From contig CAZNFI010000092.1 in the NCBI GenBank assembly GCA_964572185.1, forward strand, positions 1 through 11,964: DNA of 11,964 nt. The letters run 5' to 3'. Positions within the stretch are counted from its first letter, which is position 1, and every line of letters starts with the position of its first letter. The stretch comes from Azophilus sp964572185. Its GTDB lineage: Bacteria > Pseudomonadota > Gammaproteobacteria > Pseudomonadales > Azotimanducaceae. This document shows positions 6,267 to 11,964 of this stretch, piece after piece. Under the pieces are notes generated by a model. That model ran no database searches, was not told where the DNA came from, and saw nothing but the letters and a program-made list of their open reading frames with translations. A program made the translations under genes and the position numbers.

Positions 6267-6608
6267 CTACGCGGCCTCGGCCGGCCGCCGCCAGCCACGG
6301 CCCCACTTGGCGAGGCGGTACAGTTCCAGAAGCGCCAGTGGAACGAAATGCAGCACGGCAGCCATCCGGTTGTCCTGCACGAACATCCCGTGCGCCAGCG
6401 TCAGGATGGCGGCGACCTGGACGATCCGATGCAGAGCCTTCCCGTTCCGCCCCAGCCTTTGCACCGATGCATCGTTGCTCGTGGCCGCCAGCGGCAGAAA
6501 CAGCACGAACGCGAGCCACCCGGTGCGGATGCCGAGCGCCCCCAATTGCGCCAGCATCCTGAGCATCGACCAGGGCCGGTGCGCGGCCAGCAAGAATCGC
6601 CATTGCAC
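6267..6608 (-). CDS. Short ferric-reductase-like membrane protein (MsrQ/YedZ type), C-terminal part only
   Basis: A 113-aa hydrophobic ORF. The segment IRTGWLAFVLFLPLAATSND followed by VQRLGRNGKALHRIVQVAA resembles the second half of MsrQ/YedZ, the heme-binding membrane partner of the periplasmic methionine sulfoxide reductase MsrP. His60 (ALHRIVQ) and His73 (LAHGMFV) correspond to two of the conserved heme-ligand histidines. MsrQ is normally about 200 aa, so the N-terminal half with the first conserved His is missing. An in-frame TGA lies five codons before the GTG at 6606-6608. No msrP is seen nearby. It lies between the CoA-transferase (82 nt gap) and the FAD dehydrogenase (141 nt gap). 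It may be a decayed gene or a small stand-alone heme protein. Family assignment is from motif memory. Confidence 0.6.
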   Translation of the reverse strand: MQWRFLLAAHRPWSMLRMLAQLGALGIRTGWLAFVLFLPLAATSNDASVQRLGRNGKALHRIVQVAAILTLAHGMFVQDNRMAAVLHFVPLALLELYRLAKWGRGWRRPAEAA

Positions 6609-6690
6609 AGATCGCAGATCTCATGGAACGTTGCCTGCGTTTCGGTCCTGTATGACGGTGGTCAAAACCGTGCTCGTTCAGGTTGCTTCG

Positions 6691-9174
6691 TCAAGGCAGG
6701 TCGGGCACGGCTGCTGGCCCGCCGAACGGCTGACCGAGCACCTCGGCGTTGTGCTCGCCGAGTTGCGGCGGCGGCAGAGGCGCTCGCCACAGCCGGCCGT
6801 CGCAGCGAAACGGCGTACCCACCGCGCGCACCTTTCCCAACTCCGGGTGCTCGTAGTCGAACACGATCTCCCGCGCCGTCGCCTGCTCGCAAGTGACGGC
6901 CTCGCCCACCGAATTGACCCGGGCGGCGGGGACATCCGCTGCCCGGAAGATGTCCAGCCACTCTTCCACCGTGCGGTTCACAAAAACCGGTTCGATAATC
7001 TCGTAGAGGGCGGCCATGTTGTGCTTGCGGGCGGTCATGTCGGCAAAGCGTGCGTCCTCGCCCAACTCCGCCAGGCCTACGGCACCGACGAACTTCAGCC
7101 AGAATGCCTGGGTGAACGCGGCGATCACGAAATAGCCGTCGCTCGCCAGAAACGCCCGGTACGGGGCGATGTGGTGGTGCCCCGACCCGACCGGCGGCGG
7201 CGCCTCGCCGGTGACGAAGTAAAGCTGGCCGATGTAACCGAGCAGCGACACCATGATGTCGTGCATGGCCAGGTCGAGGTGCATGCCGGTGCCGGTGCGG
7301 CCGCGGCCGTGCAGGCCGGCCAGTACGCCCAGCGCCGCATAGATGCCGCCGGCCAGGTCGGCGGCGGGCAGCCCCGCGCGCACCGGCGGACGGCCCGCCT
7401 CGCCGGTGATCGAGAGGGTGCCGGCCATGGCCTGATTGACCAGGTCGAAGCTGGTCTTGTCCCGGAGCGGCCCGGTCTGCCCGAAACCGGAAATCGAGCA
7501 CAGCACGATGTCGGGCTTCACGGCACACAGGGCCCGGTAGTCGAGACCGAGCCGCGCCATCACCCCCGGCCGGAAGTTCTCGATGACCACATCGCTTTCC
7601 CGCACCAGGCGCAGCAGCGCCGCCCTGCCCTGCTCCGACTTGAGATCCAGCGTGACGCTGCGCTTGCCGCGGTTCACCGCCATGAAGTAGGTGCTGCGGT
7701 CGCCGAGCCTGGGGTAGCTGTGCCGGGTGAGATCGCCGGTGCGCGGGTCTTCCACCTTGATGACCTCGGCGCCCAGGTCGGCGAGGATCAACGTACCGTA
7801 GGGGCCCGCCAGCGCGCGGGTGAGGTCGACCACGCGCACGCCTTCGAGCGGCAGGGCATGGGGCCGCACACCCGCCGGCGGCTCTTTCGCGGGCATTGCG
7901 CGCGGCTGCAGCAGCGTTTCGCCAGGCACCTCGGAGGTGCGCACCACCTTGGCCCGCTCGAGATTGCCGATGCCCCCGGCATCGTAGCCGAGCAGCGTTT
8001 TCAGAATGGCGGCACTGTGCTGGCCGAGCAGCGGCGGCGGCCGCAGCGGCGGCTGGTAGCGGCCGCCGTCCGGGTAGCCGATCTGGAACGGCGAACCCAG
8101 GTTGCGCAGCTTGCCGCACACCGGGTGATCGAACTCGACCACCATGCCGCGTGCCCGGCTATGGGGCATGTCGATGGCCTCGGCAACCGTGGTCACCGGC
8201 CCGTTGGGAACGTCGCCCTCGGTGAAGGCGGCGCTCCAATGGGCCGTGGGCCGCTGCCTGATGAGCGGTTCGATGACGGCATCGAGCGCCGCGCGGTGCG
8301 CTACGCGGTCTTTGAACGCCTTGTACTTCGGGTCTTTGCCCAGCTCCGGACGGCCGATGACAGCGCAGAAATTGCGCCAGAAGGCGTTGGTGAGCGCGGC
8401 CACCACGATGTGGCCGTCGGCGGTCTCGAAAGCGCCGTACGGATACATGCCCTCGTGGGCTGTGCCGAAGGCGCGCTGGCTGTGCCCGGTGGCGAAAAAA
8501 ATCCCCGCCAGATAGCTCAGCATGGACACACCGCCGTCGAACATCGACACATCGAGGTGCCCGCCGCGCCCGGTGCGCTCGCGCCGGCGGATGGCGGCCA
8601 GTATGGCGATGCCGGCAAACAGCGACGCCATTTCGTCGGCCAGGGGCAAGCCCATCTTCACCGGCGGGCGCCCGAGTTCGCCGGTCAGCGACATGGCGCC
8701 GGTGGCCGCCTGCACGACGAGGTCGTAAGCGGTCTTGTCCCGCCAGGGCCCGTTCTGCCCGAAGCCGGTAATGCTGCAGTAGACCAGCCGCGGGTTGATC
8801 GCCTTGAGGCTTCTGTAGTCGAGCCCGAGGCGCGCCGCAACGCCATAACGGAAGTTCTCCACGACGATGTCCGCCTGGCGTACGAGATCGATGGCGATGC
8901 GGCGCCCGGCATCGGTTTTCAGGTCGACGGCAAGGCTCTCCTTGTTGCGGTTAAGCGACAGGAAATAGTGGCTCTCGCCATTGATGAACGGATGGTTGTG
9001 GCGGGTGGTGTCGCTGCCTTCGAGGTCTTCGACCTTGACCACGTGAGCGCCGAGGTCGGCAAGGATCTGGGTGCACAGCGGCCCCGAAAGGATGCGCGAG
9101 AAGTCCACCACGCGCAGCCCGTCCAGCGGGGCGGGGTGCGCGCAATTCAATGTGTTCGCTTCAGACTCGGCCAT
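6691..9174 (-). CDS. Tandem-domain class III CoA-transferase (CaiB/BaiF family fusion)
   Basis: An 827-aa protein made of two complete CaiB/BaiF CoA-transferase domains (about residues 17-400 and 441-815) joined by a linker. These enzymes move CoA between carboxylic acids through an enzyme-aspartyl anhydride. Each half repeats the same landmarks: PLDGLRVVDFSRILSGP / PLEGVRVVDLTRALAGP, ILADLGA, RLGLDYR, SITGFGQNGP / SISGFGQTGP, and a GLPxAD motif with the expected nucleophile at Asp180 and Asp606. Both sites therefore look intact. Single-domain members are about 400 aa. The DMSP CoA-transferase/lyase DddD has this tandem layout and size, so DddD is a candidate, but no dddB, dddC, dddT or dddR homologue is in the window. 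The ATG at 9172-9174 has GAGG 10 nt upstream. The short membrane ORF and the FAD dehydrogenase follow on the same strand. Confidence 0.9.
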   Translation of the reverse strand: MAESEANTLNCAHPAPLDGLRVVDFSRILSGPLCTQILADLGAHVVKVEDLEGSDTTRHNHPFINGESHYFLSLNRNKESLAVDLKTDAGRRIAIDLVRQADIVVENFRYGVAARLGLDYRSLKAINPRLVYCSITGFGQNGPWRDKTAYDLVVQAATGAMSLTGELGRPPVKMGLPLADEMASLFAGIAILAAIRRRERTGRGGHLDVSMFDGGVSMLSYLAGIFFATGHSQRAFGTAHEGMYPYGAFETADGHIVVAALTNAFWRNFCAVIGRPELGKDPKYKAFKDRVAHRAALDAVIEPLIRQRPTAHWSAAFTEGDVPNGPVTTVAEAIDMPHSRARGMVVEFDHPVCGKLRNLGSPFQIGYPDGGRYQPPLRPPPLLGQHSAAILKTLLGYDAGGIGNLERAKVVRTSEVPGETLLQPRAMPAKEPPAGVRPHALPLEGVRVVDLTRALAGPYGTLILADLGAEVIKVEDPRTGDLTRHSYPRLGDRSTYFMAVNRGKRSVTLDLKSEQGRAALLRLVRESDVVIENFRPGVMARLGLDYRALCAVKPDIVLCSISGFGQTGPLRDKTSFDLVNQAMAGTLSITGEAGRPPVRAGLPAADLAGGIYAALGVLAGLHGRGRTGTGMHLDLAMHDIMVSLLGYIGQLYFVTGEAPPPVGSGHHHIAPYRAFLASDGYFVIAAFTQAFWLKFVGAVGLAELGEDARFADMTARKHNMAALYEIIEPVFVNRTVEEWLDIFRAADVPAARVNSVGEAVTCEQATAREIVFDYEHPELGKVRAVGTPFRCDGRLWRAPLPPPQLGEHNAEVLGQPFGGPAAVPDLP

Positions 9175-9323
9175 GGGTTCGGCGCCTCGATGTCGGCGGC
9201 AATGATACCGGTTTGATCAATCCCAAGCGGATCGGCCGGCGAACTGCGCCGGGCCGCTCTTTCGTTTGCCGAACTCTGTTTGCATTCACCCGGTTTCGTT
9301 CGGGCTTGCAGGAGTTTTCCCTG
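9175..9323. promoter_or_regulatory. Divergent intergenic region between the CoA-transferase and the unknown 516-aa gene
   Basis: This 149-bp gap must hold the promoters of both divergent genes. A GC-rich imperfect inverted repeat lies at 9233-9256 and the 8-bp palindrome TTGATCAA at 9213-9220. I see no convincing -35/-10 pair for either direction. Confidence 0.45.
9310..9314 (+). promoter_or_regulatory. Ribosome binding site deciding the start of the unknown 516-aa gene
   Basis: AGGAG lies 9 nt before the ATG at 9324. The longer in-frame ORF reaches back to 9150 into the opposing CoA-transferase gene and has no comparable site, so 9324 is preferred. Confidence 0.65.
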
Positions 9324-10874
9324 ATGCAAACTGCGCTGGCCGCGCGCTGCAGGGTGTGCGCTTCGGGAACAATCGGTTCCCGCAACTGTCTATGGGCAAT
9401 CGAGCAAGTACCGGTCAATGGCGGGACAGCAATGGAAGTCGGCACGGCGCATGCGGAGCGAACGAGCGCACCGCACCGGGATGGCCCCACAGCAGAGGTA
9501 ACGCGTTCCCGCACAGCCGCGGTACCGTTTGGCGGCCGACGGGTATACACAACGAACACTCGGGCGGTCTCCATCCCCGCTCAAGGCTCTTCAGCCCCTG
9601 CAAACCTCCTGGAACCGCTACCACCAGGCCGCGGCCAGGCCAGGCGTTCGCTGCACTCCAGGCGCCGGGAGCCCGGTACGCAACCCGCTCCACCGACCCA
9701 CGGCGAGTGGAGCGTTGCTGCACGCGCCCGGCTTTGCAGCGCTCCCCGCAACCAGCAACCGCGCAGCACCTCGCAGGTGTCTTCCACAAGCCAGGGCAAG
9801 GCGGCGCCATTGGGCACAAAACCGGCGAAACAGCCGACGGCCCCAAGCCAACCGCAGCCGGCAAGCTGCGACCGGCTGGCCACGTTTGGCGCCTGGAAGG
9901 CTCAACTCGACCAGGCCAGCGCCAGCGGAGACGTCTACACCGCCCATGCCTACCGCACCGCCATCGCCGGCATATGCACCGAAATGGCCAGGGTACAGCG
10001 GGTGTTCGGCCACAAAACGCCGCAAGCGCATCAGCCGGAACCGGCAGCGTCGTACCAGGCTCTGCGCCGCCTCGCTGCCGACAGCGGCACAACGCGCAAG
10101 CAGCAACAACGGAGAAAAGCCCTCGCCACAAACCTGACGCGCATCGACAGCCTGATCCAACAGAAAGACTTCGAACTTGCCAGACGCTCGCACCAGCTTG
10201 CGGCCTACCGTGCACCGGCTCCACCGAGCCGCGGCCAGGCCTCCGTGGTCAGGCCGGAAGTGCTTCGTGTCTGGTTGATCGACCAGGCCGACATGGCTTT
10301 GGCTTGCCATGTGAGGGCTAGCGGCAAGGACGATGTCGCGGCCCAGCGCGCCTGGTGCGAACACCTCTACTTCAAGCAGCTGTTTGACAAGCGCGCCCAG
10401 CAAGGCGATCCGTGGGCCATGTCACGCGCCATCCGCACGGTGCTGGTCGCCAGCCACAGCAGGGCCTGGCGGCCCGTTCTGCATCTGGCCCACTGCCACC
10501 TGGTGCAGGTCATGACAGACCCCGACCTGAAGCCATCGAACACCACCGCCGAGGCGCCGATATCCAGCCGGAACCTGCCCTGTGTCGAGCCCGACGTGAA
10601 CAGTCGGCGCCGCCGCCTTTGCGAACCGGCGTCCGGCGGCGCCCTGCTGTCGGAAAGTCAGGCCAATGAACTCGACTTCCTGGTTCGCCTGGCGGACAGC
10701 CAGGACGACCTGGGCCCGGCAGCGGGGAAAGTTGCGCTCCAATGCCGCTGCCTCCTGGCTACGCTTTCCGGCGCCGAGCCGGAAGCGCCCGAATTCGCCG
10801 CGCTGCCCACCGCGGTCAAGAAGAAGATGCTCGAATCGATTCTGGCGCAGCTTGCCTGTGCGGGTTACCTCTGA
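9324..10874 (+). CDS. Unrecognised 516-aa protein with disordered N-terminal half and helical C-terminal half
   Basis: I do not recognise a family. The ORF starts at an ATG with a strong AGGAG site and ends with TGA at 10872-10874. Residues 1-60 include a CxxC (Cys9, Cys12). Residues about 60-180 are rich in Arg, Pro, Ser, Thr and Gln and look disordered. From about residue 182 (CDRLATFGAWKAQLDQASAS) to the end the composition is that of a folded, mostly helical protein with GC-rich third codon positions. Segments include VLRVWLIDQADMALACHV, RAWCEHLYFKQLFDKRAQQ and a C-terminal AVKKKMLESILAQLACAGYL. No signal peptide, membrane span or catalytic motif was seen. Coding is well supported for the C-terminal two thirds and less so for the N-terminal part. 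It stands alone, divergent from the CoA-transferase and convergent with the secreted protein gene. Confidence 0.55.
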   Translation: MQTALAARCRVCASGTIGSRNCLWAIEQVPVNGGTAMEVGTAHAERTSAPHRDGPTAEVTRSRTAAVPFGGRRVYTTNTRAVSIPAQGSSAPANLLEPLPPGRGQARRSLHSRRREPGTQPAPPTHGEWSVAARARLCSAPRNQQPRSTSQVSSTSQGKAAPLGTKPAKQPTAPSQPQPASCDRLATFGAWKAQLDQASASGDVYTAHAYRTAIAGICTEMARVQRVFGHKTPQAHQPEPAASYQALRRLAADSGTTRKQQQRRKALATNLTRIDSLIQQKDFELARRSHQLAAYRAPAPPSRGQASVVRPEVLRVWLIDQADMALACHVRASGKDDVAAQRAWCEHLYFKQLFDKRAQQGDPWAMSRAIRTVLVASHSRAWRPVLHLAHCHLVQVMTDPDLKPSNTTAEAPISSRNLPCVEPDVNSRRRRLCEPASGGALLSESQANELDFLVRLADSQDDLGPAAGKVALQCRCLLATLSGAEPEAPEFAALPTAVKKKMLESILAQLACAGYL

Positions 10875-10974
10875 GTCGGGAATGCTCCGGCAGCCGCGGT
10901 GGAGCCGTATCGTGCAGCGGGGTCAGAAATCCGTCCCGTGCACGGAAGAATGGCAGCACCAGCCGCCAGCCCCG
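10875..10974. other. Short convergent intergenic gap
   Basis: 100 bp between the converging ends of the unknown gene and the Ig-like protein gene. No hairpin followed by a T-run is visible in either direction. Confidence 0.5.
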
Positions 10975-11964
10975 TTAACGACCGGGTAGCGCGCCTGGCT
11001 CCCCGCCGGGTTGCCGCAAGCTTGGGTAGCGGCCGCGCCCCGGCACCGTCGACAGATTGGTCAAGTGGCCGGTCGGGCTGCGCAGCAGGCTCATCACGAC
11101 GATCTGCTGCTCGTTGGGTTCCACGGACAGTTGCCACTTGCCCTTACCGTCGCCGAGCGCACCGTCAAGAATCGTTCCCGGACCCGTCCGGTCCGCCGCC
11201 AGTTCGCCCGTCTCCAGCTCCACGGCGGTGAATTCCACTGCCTCGCCTGCCGCCACCCGCAGCACGACATAGCCGTCGCTTGCAACGCCCGCGTCATCCC
11301 TGCCGCGAACCGTCACATCGCTGCCGACGCCCGTGGAGTTCACCAGCCGCAGTACGCTGACCTGCCTGGTATTGCTGCCCGGGTTGAATGTCGGCACGAG
11401 ACGTTGGCCCGACGCGGCCGGAGCCAGGTCGTGCATCGCCGTGAGGAAGCCGCCCTTCGTGCGTACGTAGGCCAGCACTTCGATATCGAGCTCGCTGTCC
11501 AGTTCCAGGCGCCAGTCGCCGGCACCGGAGCCGATACCATTCGTCAGGCCTTTTCCGGGATTGCCGTTTTCGAGGTCTTCGGAATTGAAATGCGCAGCCG
11601 TGCCGGCATCGATCGCCAGCCGCAACGGCGGATAGCGGTTCCCCGCATCGTCGATGGCGGCGATGCGAACCTCGCCGCCGTCCGGAGAGCGGTTGACGAT
11701 GCGAACGAATCCCTGGCGACCCTCGTCGGAAAACGACGGGAACAGCGGGACCCGATGGCGCCCGAGTACCGTGACGACAAAGGTCTGGGTTATCCGCAAG
11801 TCGTCGCCGTCGTCGCCCATGGCGGTGGCGGTCACCGTAACCGCGGCCTGGCCGGATGCCAGGGCGCTAATGGCGATCTGGCCATCTTCGCCGATTTCCG
11901 CCTCCACCACGCCGGGCAAGCTGGCCGCGGCACTGTATGTCAGCGGGCGCTGCTCGGGGTCGCG
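10975..11964 (-). CDS. C-terminal part of a large, probably secreted protein with an Ig-like repeat and two beta-rich modules (N-terminus outside window)
   Basis: The frame is open from the window end and gives 329 residues before TAA at 10975-10977. Residues 1-68 look like the end of an Ig-like/cadherin-like repeat: DPEQRPLTYSAAASLPGVV, then ASGQAAVTVTATA and ITQTFVVTV. Two copies of a roughly 110-residue module follow, at about 73-182 and 188-308. Shared landmarks are FVRIVNRS / VLRLVNST, AIDDAG / GRDDAG, an AGxAxxF strand before DLENG / ELETG, GxGDWRLEL / GDGKGKWQLSV, and a closing GGFLTAMHD / TGHLTNLST. Such modules recur in multi-domain surface or secreted proteins of gammaproteobacteria; I cannot give a family name with certainty. 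Extracellular adhesion or binding is an inference from domain type. No catalytic domain is visible in this part, and the protein ends in a short Pro/Gly-rich tail. Confidence 0.8.
   Translation of the reverse strand, partial: RDPEQRPLTYSAAASLPGVVEAEIGEDGQIAISALASGQAAVTVTATAMGDDGDDLRITQTFVVTVLGRHRVPLFPSFSDEGRQGFVRIVNRSPDGGEVRIAAIDDAGNRYPPLRLAIDAGTAAHFNSEDLENGNPGKGLTNGIGSGAGDWRLELDSELDIEVLAYVRTKGGFLTAMHDLAPAASGQRLVPTFNPGSNTRQVSVLRLVNSTGVGSDVTVRGRDDAGVASDGYVVLRVAAGEAVEFTAVELETGELAADRTGPGTILDGALGDGKGKWQLSVEPNEQQIVVMSLLRSPTGHLTNLSTVPGRGRYPSLRQPGGEPGALPGR

Noticed and set aside
5767..9216. 1149-aa plus-strand ORF opposite the FAD dehydrogenase and CoA-transferase
   Set aside because: It is antisense to two clearly recognised proteins, and its composition (Arg, His, Gly, Ala-rich) is that of a mirror frame.

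Overview
The window is GC-rich bacterial DNA. Its SdhC, SdhD, SdhA and SdhB sequences resemble the E. coli-type complex II closely, including the Asp at the third cysteine position of the SdhB [2Fe-2S] motif and the His/Asp-Tyr motifs of SdhD. This points to a gammaproteobacterium, possibly environmental or marine. That placement is inferred from remembered family sequences, not from a search.

Layout. (1) Positions 1-3578, minus strand: an sdhCDAB operon for succinate dehydrogenase (complex II), with sdhB cut by the window start. sdhC, sdhD and sdhA are tightly packed. sdhA and sdhB are separated by 571 bp, which hold three tandem 103-105 bp repeat units, each with two hairpins and each ending in CTAG. 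The CTAG of the last unit supplies the sdhA stop codon. (2) About 3661-4257, plus strand: a small orphan ORF with an HExxH motif, divergent from sdhC. (3) 4258-4751: non-coding, with a short AT-rich patch and diverged hairpin-plus-tail repeats. (4) 4752-9174, minus strand: a gene run in the transcription order tandem CaiB/BaiF class III CoA-transferase (827 aa), short ferric-reductase-like membrane ORF (MsrQ/YedZ type, C-terminal part only), GlcD/D2HGDH-type FAD-linked D-2-hydroxyacid dehydrogenase. (5) 9324-10874, plus strand: an unrecognised 516-aa protein with a strong ribosome binding site, divergent from the CoA-transferase. (6) 10975-11964, minus strand: the C-terminal part of a large, probably secreted protein with an Ig-like repeat and two copies of a beta-rich module.

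How it fits together. The sdh genes encode the TCA-cycle/respiratory complex II. The CoA-transferase and FAD dehydrogenase may act in one acyl-CoA or 2-hydroxyacid route, but their substrates cannot be read from sequence. The most unusual feature is the double-hairpin repeat array inside the sdh operon. The first hairpin differs in sequence between units yet still pairs perfectly in each, which suggests selection or a mobility mechanism acting on structure rather than sequence.
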